Below, piece after piece: positions 27,992 through 36,575 of a DNA stretch of 64,000 nucleotides. Made by a program: the position numbers and the translations under genes. The notes under the pieces are model-generated. The model searched no databases. It saw only the letters and a list, made by a program, of their open reading frames with translations, and was not told the DNA's origin. The stretch covers positions 124,001-188,000 of the forward strand of contig CAIMUF010000081.1 in NCBI GenBank assembly GCA_903844635.1. The letters run 5' to 3'. Source of the DNA: an uncultured Sulfuricurvum sp. (lineage in GTDB: Bacteria > Campylobacterota > Campylobacteria > Campylobacterales > Sulfurimonadaceae). Position 1 is the stretch's first letter; every line of letters starts with the position of its first letter.

Positions 27992-28717
27992 TTACGCACC
28001 CATCTCTTCAGTAACAGGCTCAAGGTACAAAAGACGTCCACAGTGTGGGCACATTGTGATCTCTTCACCTTTAATGACTTCAGTATATACTTTATCACTT
28101 AATGCCATATAGCATCCCATGCACGCTTGATTGCGAACTGGTACTGCTGTCGTATTTTTCGCCCAACGACGAATTTTTTGATAGAAAGAGAGCCCTTTTT
28201 GGTTCATTGCACCTACAAGAATCTCTTTTTTAGCAAATATTACTTTGCGCTCTTCATCAATTCTTGCCAATTTGACATCAACATCCGCTTTTACCCCTGA
28301 AAGTTTCCCTTCTACTTCGGATGCTTTTGCTTCAAGTTCTTCGATTTTAGCTTTTTTGTGATCGATAAGTTTTTCTAAACGTCCAATCTCTTCATTGGCA
28401 AAATTTACTTGCTCTTTTGCAATTTCTTCTTCAAGTTGAAGTGATTTCATCTCACGTTCGGTTTTGATTTCAGCACTTTTCTTGCTGTTATCTTCTAGTT
28501 TTGCAGAAAGTTCTGCAAGGTGAAGCTCATTTTTTTGCTTCTTGACTTGCTCATCTTTGATCTCACCAGAGAGGGTTGAAATCTCGTTTACTAAAGCTGT
28601 TTTTGTGGCTAAAAGAGCGTCGTACTGAAGGTTTGCTTCGTCAATTTGTGGCTCGAACGCATCGATCTCTTTGTCAATCAACGACAAGTCGATTAGCTGC
28701 TCTAAATGTTTGTTCAT
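27992..28717 (-). CDS. Coiled-coil and C4 zinc-ribbon protein (HP0958/CdsZ-like)
   Basis: 241-aa cytoplasmic protein. Residues about 1-175 form a long coiled-coil hairpin; the C-terminus is a zinc ribbon with two CxxC pairs (QACMGCYMAL and ITMCPHCGRLL). This is the zf-RING_7 (DUF164) architecture. The Helicobacter homologue HP0958 stabilises the flagellar sigma factor RpoN and binds flaA mRNA, so a role in flagellar regulation is plausible; related proteins act as chaperones in other secretion systems. It lies in an operon with NIF3-like and waaA genes. Confidence 0.9.
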   Translation of the reverse strand: MNKHLEQLIDLSLIDKEIDAFEPQIDEANLQYDALLATKTALVNEISTLSGEIKDEQVKKQKNELHLAELSAKLEDNSKKSAEIKTEREMKSLQLEEEIAKEQVNFANEEIGRLEKLIDHKKAKIEELEAKASEVEGKLSGVKADVDVKLARIDEERKVIFAKKEILVGAMNQKGLSFYQKIRRWAKNTTAVPVRNQACMGCYMALSDKVYTEVIKGEEITMCPHCGRLLYLEPVTEEMGA

Positions 28718-28744
28718 AATGTGCCTTTTTGGGGGTGCTTCATC

Positions 28745-29467
28745 TCAATGGTAAGAGAATGGGTTTTTTGATGGTGAAATTATAACACTCAAACCTAATT
28801 TTTCCAAGTGTGTTGCCAATATCTCTCCAAAATAGCATTCACTTTCATAATGACCGATGTCCAACATTGATAAACCAAGTACTTTTGCTTCCATCGCATC
28901 GTGATATTTTATGTCTCCGGTTAACAAGCAATCTGCTTGAATATTTCGCATTAGTGATGCACCTGAACCGGTTACCAAAGCACACGAACGAATATGATCA
29001 TGACACTGTACGCTTCGAATATGGTCAAGCCCCATCGCTTTTTTGATTTTTGTTGCAAAAAGTTCAAACGGTTCATCGACTCCTAAATAGGCGACAAATC
29101 CTTCTTTTACAATGATCTCATACCCTAATATTTTTGTTGCAACGTATTCGTTGAGATGAGTTTGATCGAAGTTTGTGTGCATGGCGATGTTGGAAATATT
29201 TTTACGAATCATCGGTGCGAGAAGTTTGGCGGGGTATTGGTTGAATTGTAATTGTTTAAGTCCACCGAAGATAAGCGGGTGATGCGTAATAAGCAACGCA
29301 TTATCAGGAATGGATTCAAGCAATCCTTCATCCAAATCAATCGAAAGAACTACCGTCGAAATCTCCTGAGTAAAATCACCGACTAAGAGTCCTGAGTTAT
29401 CCCAGTTCTCTTGAAGTGAAAAGGGTGACAGCTCATCTAAAAAGGTATAAATTTCTCGTACTGTCAT
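28745..29467 (-). CDS. NIF3-like dinuclear metal protein
   Basis: 240-aa member of the NIF3/DUF34 family with the signatures LQENWDNSGLLVGDF, LITHHPLIFGGLKQL (metal ligands HH) and NIAMHTNFD near residue 98, plus the C-terminal GDIKYHDAMEAKVLGLSMLDIGHYESE. The family is conserved but its reaction is not firmly established; GTP cyclohydrolase-related and metal-handling roles have been suggested. It overlaps the NYN gene by four bases. Confidence 0.92.
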   Translation of the reverse strand: MTVREIYTFLDELSPFSLQENWDNSGLLVGDFTQEISTVVLSIDLDEGLLESIPDNALLITHHPLIFGGLKQLQFNQYPAKLLAPMIRKNISNIAMHTNFDQTHLNEYVATKILGYEIIVKEGFVAYLGVDEPFELFATKIKKAMGLDHIRSVQCHDHIRSCALVTGSGASLMRNIQADCLLTGDIKYHDAMEAKVLGLSMLDIGHYESECYFGEILATHLEKLGLSVIISPSKNPFSYH

Positions 29468-30207
29468 TTTTCATAACTCCTTTTCTTGCGCTTTACCCTC
29501 ACGTGAATGGATTGAGAGCCTGAAAGAGGATCGGAATATTTGAACTCAAACTCGCCTAACCCTTCGATCAAATCGACCAATTTTTTGTATCCAAAACTGC
29601 GCGGGTCAAATTCGGGGGATTTGTTAATCAAATTTTGTCCTATTGCCCCCATATACGACCACCCTGCTTCATTTGTTGTATCTTCGACCGCATTACGTAC
29701 TAGCTCTAAAAGGGCTTTTGTGTCGTGCTTGACGGTAGAGGGAGCGATCGGTGCAGTTGTGGCAGAAGAACGGCGAAGATTTTCAGTATAGATGAATTTA
29801 TCGCACGCGCCGATAAACGATTTAGGTGTTTTTTGTTCACCAAAGCCATACACCTTAATCCCTGATTCCCGAATACGACTGGCAAGCCTCGTAAAATCAC
29901 TGTCACTGGACACAATGCAAAAACCGTCAAAATTTTTCGTATACAGCAAATCCATCGCATCGATGATCATAGCACTGTCGGTCGCGTTTTTACCGGTTGT
30001 ATAAGCGAATTGCTGCATCGGATGAAGTCCGTGTTCGAGTAACACATTTTTCCAACCCTTCAGCTTGACATCTGTCCAATCCCCATAAATACGTTTGACA
30101 CTCGCTACACCGTGTCCCGCGATTTCATCGAGCAAACCTGCAATAATCGATGGTTGAGAGTTGTCTGCATCGATCAATACGGCCAGTCGAGCTTGATTTT
30201 GATTCAC
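29464..30207 (-). CDS. NYN-domain nuclease with C-terminal LOTUS/OST-HTH domain
   Basis: 247-aa protein. The N-terminal NYN (PIN-like) domain has the acidic residues expected of a metal-dependent RNase: AVLIDADNSQ, KNATDSAMIIDAMD and IVSSDSDFTRLASRIRE. The C-terminal part (about residues 165-240) reads like a LOTUS/OST-HTH RNA-binding domain (LLELVRNAV...GWSYMGAIGQNLINKSPEFDPRSFGYKKLVDLIE). The LabA/DUF88 group with this architecture is widespread but of largely unknown function. It overlaps both neighbours by four bases. Confidence 0.85.
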   Translation of the reverse strand: MNQNQARLAVLIDADNSQPSIIAGLLDEIAGHGVASVKRIYGDWTDVKLKGWKNVLLEHGLHPMQQFAYTTGKNATDSAMIIDAMDLLYTKNFDGFCIVSSDSDFTRLASRIRESGIKVYGFGEQKTPKSFIGACDKFIYTENLRRSSATTAPIAPSTVKHDTKALLELVRNAVEDTTNEAGWSYMGAIGQNLINKSPEFDPRSFGYKKLVDLIEGLGEFEFKYSDPLSGSQSIHVRVKRKKRSYEK

Positions 30208-30800
30208 TTAACGTCCTTTAATTGTTCCAGTGCTTCGCGTGCTTCTTTGAAGTCTTCTTGTAAAGCCAGAGCTTTTGAATACATCTGTGCTGCCTTCTCG
30301 AAGTCTCCTTTATCATTAAAAAGATTTCCATAGTTGTAGTACGTTATTGCGTATTTTTTATCTATGGCCAGTGCTTTTTCATAGTGCTCTTGTGCGTGCT
30401 CAAAATCACCTTGTTCTTTGTATATGGATGCTATAGCGATGTGGGTTAAATCATCCGTAGCATCAAGTTCCAGCGAACGAGTATAAAGAGAAATTGCTTC
30501 TTCTGCATTTCCCATTTTTCCATTAATAAAAGCGCACTTGTTAAGGATTTCGGTGTTATTTGGAAATTGGGTATTAGCACGATTAAGTTTCTCAAGCGCA
30601 CGCTCCAAATCTCCTTCACTGTAAGCTTCATCTGCTTCTTCAATTAAATTCGTTGAATTATCTATCATAACAGCCTTGGTAGAAATGGCTTCTGGGGCTT
30701 CATTTTTCTCGACGGGATCTTCTAATGTTTGAACATGACGATAAATTTGATACGCAAAAAATCCTGTTGCTGCTAACATAATAATGGCAAATGTACTCAT
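30204..30800 (-). CDS. Membrane-anchored TPR protein
   Basis: 198 aa from the ATG at 30800, which follows AAGGAG; the in-frame codon at 30821 adds only MITKRSH. One N-terminal membrane helix (FAIIMLAATGFFAYQIYRHV) is followed by about four tetratricopeptide repeats (residues 50-185; for example HAQEHYEKALAIDKKYAITYYNYGNLF). The repeats should face the periplasm or cytoplasm as a protein-binding scaffold; the partner is unknown. First gene of the TPR-NYN-NIF3-zinc-ribbon-waaA operon, divergent from ppk. Confidence 0.85.
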   Translation of the reverse strand: MSTFAIIMLAATGFFAYQIYRHVQTLEDPVEKNEAPEAISTKAVMIDNSTNLIEEADEAYSEGDLERALEKLNRANTQFPNNTEILNKCAFINGKMGNAEEAISLYTRSLELDATDDLTHIAIASIYKEQGDFEHAQEHYEKALAIDKKYAITYYNYGNLFNDKGDFEKAAQMYSKALALQEDFKEAREALEQLKDVK

Positions 30801-30821
30801 GTGACTCCTTTTTGTAATCAA

Positions 30822-30827
30822 AGTATA
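30822..30827 (-). promoter_or_regulatory. -10 box for the TPR-to-waaA operon
   Basis: TATACT on the minus strand, 21 bases before the ATG at 30800. It lies one base from the ppk -10 box on the other strand, so the two promoters occupy nearly the same DNA. Confidence 0.45.
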
Positions 30828-30828
30828 C

Positions 30829-30834
30829 TATAAT
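30829..30834 (+). promoter_or_regulatory. -10 box for ppk
   Basis: TATAAT giving a leader of about 22 bases before the ATG at 30863, with a weak ribosome-binding site (TAGG). Back to back with the TATACT of the opposite strand. Confidence 0.55.
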
Positions 30835-30862
30835 CGCAACAACATAATAATAGGTACTCATC

Positions 30863-32962
30863 ATGCACAGTAATTTAAAAGATCCAGCTCTTTATATCAA
30901 CCGTGAGCTCTCATGGCTTCAGTTTAATACTCGTGTTTTAGGGCAAGCACAAAATGAATCACTCCCATTACTCGAACGCTTGAAATTTCTTGCAATTTAT
31001 GGAACCAATCTCGATGAATTTTACATGATTCGCGTTGCTGGGCTCAAAAAGCTCTTTAGTGCGGGCGTCAATGTTTCGGGTGCAGATCGATTTACTCCCC
31101 TCCATCAGCTTCGTGAAATACGGACGTATCTTCATACTGAGCAGCAAGAAGTCGAAAAATGTTTGCTTGGTATCATGGAATCTCTTGAAAAAGAGGGAAT
31201 TTTTTTCAAATCGTATAAAGAGGTAACCGAGCAAGAGCAGCGTTATCTCGATAAATATTTTCATGAGAATATTTATCCGGTTATTGTCCCTATCGCCATC
31301 GATGCTACCCACCCGTTTCCTCATCTCAACAATCTCGGATTTGGACAGATTGTCAAACTCAGAGACAAAGATGATTCTGCAGTCGAACGGTACGGACTGA
31401 TCCGAATTCCACGTGTATTGCCTCGTTTTGTGGATATTGACAACCGTATTTATATCCCTATCGGAAGTATTGTAGCAGAGCATATCGATGATCTTTTCCC
31501 TGGATATGAGCTTATCAAATTTTCGGCATTCCGTGTTACCCGTAATGCCGACATCGCTATCGAAGAAGAAGAAGCGGATGATTTTATGGAGATGCTCGAA
31601 GAGGGGTTAAAACTTCGCAAAAAAGGAGAATTGGTTCGACTGGAACTGAGCAATCATGCGGATGATGATTTACTCAATTTCTTTAACCGTCACGCCAATG
31701 TATTCAAAGATGACATTTACCGTTTTCAAACGTATTTGAATCTAGGAGCTCTCTGGCAAGTCGTCGGCAATAAAGATTTTGCTCATCTTACCAGCCCAAG
31801 TTTTAAGCCACGCAATCTTCCTCCACTCAATTCAGACGAAAATTTGTACTCCATTTTGGATAAACAAGATCTTGTGATCTTTCACCCTTTTGAGAGCTTT
31901 GAGCCCGTTGTTCGTCTCATCCAAACGGCAGCAAAAGATCCTGATGTTGTCTCGATTCGTATGACACTCTATCGTTCAGGTTCCAAATCGGTTATTGTCC
32001 AATCCCTCATTGCCGCAGCCGAGTCCGGTAAACAAGTAACGGTTATGGTGGAGCTCAAAGCCCGTTTCGATGAAGAAAACAACCTCATTTGGGCAAAAGC
32101 TCTTGAAAGTGCCGGAGCACATGTTATTTACGGTATTTCTGGATTTAAAGTACATGCCAAAGCTGCACTCATCACCCGTAGAGTTGGTGGAAAACTCAAA
32201 CAATACGGTCACCTTGCTACGGGTAACTATAATCCTTCCACTGCAACCGTTTACACCGATATTAGCTACATGACATCCAACGATGCTATCACCAACGATA
32301 TGACTCGCTTTTTTCACTTCCTCACGGGCTTTAGTAAAAAAGGCAAACTTAACGAACTTTATATGGCTCCGACTCAGATTAAACCGAAAATTCTCTCCCT
32401 CATTCATAATGAAACCCGCCTAGGAAGTGAAGGAATGATCATCGCCAAAATGAATGCCCTTGTAGATGACGATATTATCAAAGCACTCTATAAAGCGTCT
32501 CAGGCGGGAGTCAAAATTCAGCTTATCATTCGAGGAGTTTGTTGTTTACGTCCTGGTGTTGAGGGAATCAGTGATAACATTCGAGTTATCTCAATCATCG
32601 GGAAATACCTCGAACATGCTCGAATTTTTTATTTTAAACACTCTACTCCGCAAACGTATATTTCCAGTGCCGATTGGATGCCTCGTAATCTTTTGCGTCG
32701 CATCGAACTGCTGACACCGATTGCAGGGGAAGAAGCTTCGGGTAAACTCCTTCAAATCTTACAATTGCAAATTTCAGATAATGATTTAGCGCACGAGCTC
32801 CAAAGCGATGGGACGTATACAAAAATTCCTCATGAAGCTAACAATACAATCAACTCTCAGCAAATTGTTGAAAGTGCCACCAATAAAGTATATAATTCTG
32901 CCAAAAAACAATCTCCCAATTACATGCAGCAACTCACGTCACGCTTGTTTAGAGAGAGTTAA
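30863..32962 (+). CDS. ppk: Polyphosphate kinase 1
   Basis: Membrane-associated enzyme that makes polyphosphate from ATP. 699 aa with the PPK1 N domain (YINRELSWLQFNTRVLGQA), head domain, and two PLD-like C-terminal domains. The autophosphorylated histidine lies in GFKVHAKAALITRR; GHLATGNYNPSTATVYTDISYMT and RNLLRRIELLTPI are also typical. In Campylobacter, PPK1 supports stress survival and virulence. Single gene, divergent from the TPR operon. Confidence 0.97.
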   Translation: MHSNLKDPALYINRELSWLQFNTRVLGQAQNESLPLLERLKFLAIYGTNLDEFYMIRVAGLKKLFSAGVNVSGADRFTPLHQLREIRTYLHTEQQEVEKCLLGIMESLEKEGIFFKSYKEVTEQEQRYLDKYFHENIYPVIVPIAIDATHPFPHLNNLGFGQIVKLRDKDDSAVERYGLIRIPRVLPRFVDIDNRIYIPIGSIVAEHIDDLFPGYELIKFSAFRVTRNADIAIEEEEADDFMEMLEEGLKLRKKGELVRLELSNHADDDLLNFFNRHANVFKDDIYRFQTYLNLGALWQVVGNKDFAHLTSPSFKPRNLPPLNSDENLYSILDKQDLVIFHPFESFEPVVRLIQTAAKDPDVVSIRMTLYRSGSKSVIVQSLIAAAESGKQVTVMVELKARFDEENNLIWAKALESAGAHVIYGISGFKVHAKAALITRRVGGKLKQYGHLATGNYNPSTATVYTDISYMTSNDAITNDMTRFFHFLTGFSKKGKLNELYMAPTQIKPKILSLIHNETRLGSEGMIIAKMNALVDDDIIKALYKASQAGVKIQLIIRGVCCLRPGVEGISDNIRVISIIGKYLEHARIFYFKHSTPQTYISSADWMPRNLLRRIELLTPIAGEEASGKLLQILQLQISDNDLAHELQSDGTYTKIPHEANNTINSQQIVESATNKVYNSAKKQSPNYMQQLTSRLFRES

Positions 32963-32978
32963 ACATACCTATGTTACA

Positions 32979-33096
32979 CACGAAAACGAATACCTCCCAG
33001 AGGTTCTCGTACCCTATAGGGTACATCCGTTTTCGTGGCAAGGACTAAAGTCCTTTGCAATCCCCTAAAGCTACAAAAACAACGTTTTTGAGAACT
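32979..33096. repeat. Palindrome cluster downstream of ppk
   Basis: The 166-base gap 32963-33128 holds no gene. It contains a 10-bp stem CACGAAAACG/CGTTTTCGTG (32979-32988 with 33028-33037) enclosing the perfect palindrome GTACCCTATAGGGTAC (33009-33024), then AAGGAC-TAAA-GTCCTT (33040-33055), and a module with CCCCTAAAGCTAC joined to hairpin CAAAAAC/GTTTTTG (33062-33090). The last module recurs in inverted form at 36408-36443. The first stem could end ppk transcription. Confidence 0.7.
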
Positions 33097-33128
33097 CTAG
33101 AGGTTTCACTAAATACAAGGATATCACT

Positions 33129-33665
33129 ATGCTATACAACTACCTAAACTATACCCCAACCTTCAAAGAGCGAGTTTGGATTGCTCCCTCTGCCGATGTT
33201 ATCGGTCGAGTTGAAATGGGTGAGGATGTGAGTATTTGGTTTGGGTGTGTTGTACGCGGTGATGTCCATTTTATTAAAATCGGTGATCGCAGCAACATCC
33301 AAGATTTGAGCATGGTTCACGTCACCCATCACAAGCGTGATGATATGAGTGATGGTCACCCTACTATTATCGGCAGCGATGTCACAGTGGGTCATCGTGT
33401 CATGCTTCATGGTTGTACTATCGAAGATGCGTGTTTAATCGGAATGAGTGCCACTATCCTTGATGGGGCTGTCATTGGTAAGGAATCCATCGTCGGAGCT
33501 GGGTCACTGGTCACTAAAAATAAAATCTTTCCTCCACGCTCTCTCATCATGGGAAGCCCTGCGAAAGTAATTCGTGAACTCACCGATGAAGAAGTTGCTG
33601 AACTTTATGCCTCTGCACGCCGCTATGTGAGCTTTAAAGAAAACTACCGCGCACCTAATGTTTGA
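33129..33665 (+). CDS. Gamma-carbonic-anhydrase-family protein
   Basis: 178-aa left-handed beta-helix protein made of hexapeptide repeats (IGRVEMGEDVSIWFGCVVRGDVHFIKIGDRSNIQDLSMVHV). The metal-site histidines are present in VHVTHH and TVGHRVMLHGC. Members either hydrate CO2 or have lost activity; the sequence alone does not decide. Trimeric and cytoplasmic. The TRIC-type gene starts inside its last codons (overlap of eight bases). Confidence 0.92.
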   Translation: MLYNYLNYTPTFKERVWIAPSADVIGRVEMGEDVSIWFGCVVRGDVHFIKIGDRSNIQDLSMVHVTHHKRDDMSDGHPTIIGSDVTVGHRVMLHGCTIEDACLIGMSATILDGAVIGKESIVGAGSLVTKNKIFPPRSLIMGSPAKVIRELTDEEVAELYASARRYVSFKENYRAPNV

Positions 33666-34281
33666 ATTTAATCTCGTAGTCGTTGCCGATATTCTCGGAA
33701 TCATTGCTTTTGCTTTGAGCGGTTTTTTAATCGGGGTGCGTCATAAACTTGATTTATTGGGACTCATCATTTCCGCTTCCATCACTGCACTTGGCGGCGG
33801 GGTAGTTCGTGATGTCATTTTAGATCGTACCCCTTTTGCGTTTAATGAATATTATCCTGCCATTACCGTTTTCGTCACGATCTCCATCGCCTTTGTCTTT
33901 CGTCATAAACTGCGTGAGGAATTTGAACGCCAATGGCTTTTTGTCATCAGTGATACCATAGGCCTGGTAGCCTTTAGTATCACGGGAGCATTACTCGCTA
34001 TTGATGCCAATTTTAACTTTTTTGGTGTAATCATTCTAAGCTTTTTAACGGCCATTGGAGGTGGTGTATTGCGTGACACCATGATCAATCAAGTCCCGTC
34101 TGTTCTCATCAGCGATTTTTATGGTTCTATTGCCCTTATCGTTGCTGTTTTACTCATCATATCGAATGCTCTTTGGGATCTCAATACCGCAAGCGTCACC
34201 ATCATCGCAACTCTCGCGATTACGCTACGCCTTTTAGCCTATACTAAACAATGGCATTTGCCAAAACTGGAAATCAAATGA
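33658..34281 (+). CDS. TRIC/UPF0126-type membrane channel
   Basis: 207-aa protein with about seven membrane segments arranged as two related halves, each carrying the glycine-rich motif (TALGGGVVRDVILDR and TAIGGGVLRDTMINQ). This inverted-repeat design is that of prokaryotic TRIC cation channels, formerly UPF0126. It overlaps the carbonic-anhydrase-like gene by eight bases and mtgA by four. Confidence 0.9.
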   Translation: MFEFNLVVVADILGIIAFALSGFLIGVRHKLDLLGLIISASITALGGGVVRDVILDRTPFAFNEYYPAITVFVTISIAFVFRHKLREEFERQWLFVISDTIGLVAFSITGALLAIDANFNFFGVIILSFLTAIGGGVLRDTMINQVPSVLISDFYGSIALIVAVLLIISNALWDLNTASVTIIATLAITLRLLAYTKQWHLPKLEIK

Positions 34282-35150
34282 ATAACTTTTGGAAAATAAT
34301 CCTCATTCTTTTCGTACTCGGAGCAATCGACATCGGGCGCTACGCTGTTTATCCTAATATCAATGATCTAAAAGAGGTTCGACCAATACCCACTGCCTTT
34401 ATGGAATATCGAGAGAGCCAATGGGCAGATGAAAATCGTGATATGCACCTCACCCAAAAATGGGTCAGCATGAATCAAATCTCCCCAAATATTATTAAGG
34501 CAGTATTGATTGGTGAAGATGACGGATTTTACCATCATGATGGATTTGACGTCAAAGGGATGGAAAACGCTATCGAGCGCAGTATCAAGAAAAAAACCTT
34601 AGCCGGTGGAAGCACCATCAGCCAACAGCTCTCGAAAAACCTCTACCTCTCACCAAGCAAAAATCCGGTTCGAAAGATCAAAGAGGCCATAATCACATGG
34701 CGTATCGAAAAGACCCTCTCCAAACGTCGTATTTTAGAAATTTATCTCAATGTCGCTGAATGGGGTGATGGAATATTCGGTATCGAAGCCGCCGCACGTC
34801 ATTATTACCATAAAAGTGCCAAAAACCTCACAGCAAACGAAGCTTCATGTCTCGCTGCTGTTCTTCCTAATCCTATCAAATACAATCCGACAGGCAATCA
34901 AAAATACGTCAAAAATCGTTCTCGAATCATTCTTAAGACAATGAAACGCCGTGGTGTCATCCAATCCATCTATAAAGAGGTTATGACCCCTGCAAAAGAA
35001 GAGAAGTCAACTGAAGTGAATGCTTCAGTGGAATCATTATTTAATACGTCCACAAGTGATACACCCACAGAAAATGGTAAGTCTCCCGTAACTGAAAACA
35101 CCGTAGACTCTTCTGTTTTTATGCAAGATGAGGGAAATCTTACACAGTAG
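34278..35150 (+). CDS. mtgA: Monofunctional peptidoglycan glycosyltransferase MtgA
   Basis: GT51 enzyme that polymerises lipid II. 290 aa from the ATG at 34278 (ATGA overlap with the previous stop), which gives the expected N-terminal membrane anchor (IILILFVLGAIDIG). Motifs: AVLIGEDDGFYHHDGFDVKGM (catalytic Glu), LAGGSTISQQLSKNLYLSPSKN, RKIKEAIITWRIEKTLSKRRILEIYLNVAEWGDGIFGIEAAARHYY. An unusual low-complexity Ser/Thr/Glu tail follows (about residues 230-290) that is not part of the enzyme domain. The stop is two bases from the convergent MFS gene. Confidence 0.95.
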   Translation: MNNFWKIILILFVLGAIDIGRYAVYPNINDLKEVRPIPTAFMEYRESQWADENRDMHLTQKWVSMNQISPNIIKAVLIGEDDGFYHHDGFDVKGMENAIERSIKKKTLAGGSTISQQLSKNLYLSPSKNPVRKIKEAIITWRIEKTLSKRRILEIYLNVAEWGDGIFGIEAAARHYYHKSAKNLTANEASCLAAVLPNPIKYNPTGNQKYVKNRSRIILKTMKRRGVIQSIYKEVMTPAKEEKSTEVNASVESLFNTSTSDTPTENGKSPVTENTVDSSVFMQDEGNLTQ

Positions 35151-35152
35151 TT

Positions 35153-36382
35153 TTACTTACTTTTGATCCGTCCCAAAGTACCCAACGCAATCAAAGAACC
35201 CAGAACGAGCAAATAAGCAGGGGCATACGCGTTACCACTTAATTTCACTATCGACGTCATCAATGCCGGAGTAATCCCGCCCACAAGTCCTGCCGCACTT
35301 CCTAAAATCAATGCGGTAAACGATGCTCGATATCCGTGATATTCAAGCGCATGAACGACGGCTGAAAAGATCGGTGCCTGGTAGGCGCACAGTAAAATCA
35401 CCATGGCCATTACCGCACCAAGCGCACCGTAATATCCACCATGAATCATTGTATACATCAAAGGATAGATGCTAACAGCGCTCACTAATGCCGCTGCTCT
35501 CATAACACGAATCGAGCCAAATTTATCCGCAACCATCGCCATAAGGGGGATAAAAATCACCCCTAAAATAATGGAAATAGTATTAATGTTTCCGGCTTGT
35601 GCTTTACTTAATCCTGCACTTGATTCAAGCCAAATCGGAAGATATATAAATAACGTGTAATAAAACATCCAAATCACAGAAGCAACGATTAAAAATCGTC
35701 CAAAAAGTTTTTTATGATGTTTAAAGATCTCGACCAAAGGAATCGTTTTATCTTCGTGTACTTGATAGTTATCGGTGAGAGTTCGGCGTAAATACATTCC
35801 TGCTGCTGCGATTACAATACTCAAGATAAACGGGATTCTCCATCCCCATTCGCCCATTGCATCCTCACCCAAATACCAAAGCAATCCACCACACAATGCG
35901 GATCCCAGTGCCATTCCGATTTTTGCGCCGACAGAGACAAATGACCCGTAAAGATTTTGACGGTTGGGGCTGGATTGTTCAACTAAATAGACAATAGAAC
36001 TAGCATATTCCCCACCGACGGAAAGCCCTTGTATCATCCTAAGAACGACAAGCAGTATCGGGGCCATAATCCCGATTTGTCCATACGTCGGCAAAAACCC
36101 GATCAAAAACGTCGGTAGTGCCATCAACATCAACGATGCCATCAAAGCAAAACGTCGCCCGATACGATCACCAATATGACCAAAAATAGCGGCACCGACA
36201 GGGCGCATAATCATCCCTGCAGCAAACGCTCCAAAAGAACCTAGCAAGGATAGAAATGGATCATCTGATGGGAAAAAGAGCTTCCCCATCATCACCGCTA
36301 AAAAACCAATGAGGGCAAAATCATAATATTCGATGACATTACCGATAATTCCTGCGGCAATAATGCGTTTTTTTGAAGTCAT
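35153..36382 (-). CDS. MFS transporter of the metabolite:H+ symporter type
   Basis: 409-aa protein with 12 predicted membrane segments. The start (GIIGNVIEYYDFALIGFLA) and GHIGDRIGRRFALMASLMLMALPTFLIGFLPTYGQIGI, then LRMIQGLSVGGEYASSIVYLVE, are typical of the MHS group that includes ProP, KgtP and citrate or shikimate carriers. The substrate cannot be read; a dicarboxylate, sugar acid or compatible solute is likely. Lone gene on the minus strand. Confidence 0.9.
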   Translation of the reverse strand: MTSKKRIIAAGIIGNVIEYYDFALIGFLAVMMGKLFFPSDDPFLSLLGSFGAFAAGMIMRPVGAAIFGHIGDRIGRRFALMASLMLMALPTFLIGFLPTYGQIGIMAPILLVVLRMIQGLSVGGEYASSIVYLVEQSSPNRQNLYGSFVSVGAKIGMALGSALCGGLLWYLGEDAMGEWGWRIPFILSIVIAAAGMYLRRTLTDNYQVHEDKTIPLVEIFKHHKKLFGRFLIVASVIWMFYYTLFIYLPIWLESSAGLSKAQAGNINTISIILGVIFIPLMAMVADKFGSIRVMRAAALVSAVSIYPLMYTMIHGGYYGALGAVMAMVILLCAYQAPIFSAVVHALEYHGYRASFTALILGSAAGLVGGITPALMTSIVKLSGNAYAPAYLLVLGSLIALGTLGRIKSK

Positions 36383-36407
36383 GATTTTCCCTCTAATATC
36401 GCCTCAA

Positions 36408-36567
36408 AACTCTCAAAAAACGTGTTTTTTGTAGCTTTAGGGGGTTGTACGGGTGAAAAGCGTAAAAAAAGCCAATTTCTTGACTTTTTTAGCTTTGGAA
36501 CCCATGTCGATGTACGAAGTACCGGCTGGGCGTCCCTGCCACTAAAACGGATAAATTCGTTTTAGTG
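36408..36567. repeat. Palindromic intergenic repeats between mnmA and the MFS gene
   Basis: The 193-base gap 36383-36575 has no gene. It begins with CAAAAAAC-GT-GTTTTTTG (36414-36431) joined to GTAGCTTTAGGGG, the inverted copy of the module at 33062-33096. It ends with a perfect 10-bp stem CACTAAAACG/CGTTTTAGTG (36540-36549 with 36558-36567), eight bases after the mnmA stop in reading direction, which may act as its terminator although no T-run follows. Confidence 0.7.
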
Positions 36568-36575
36568 CGTAACAT

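Noticed and set aside
30968-31483. 171-aa open frame on the minus strand
   Set aside because: Antisense to the conserved N-terminal part of ppk, with no family features.
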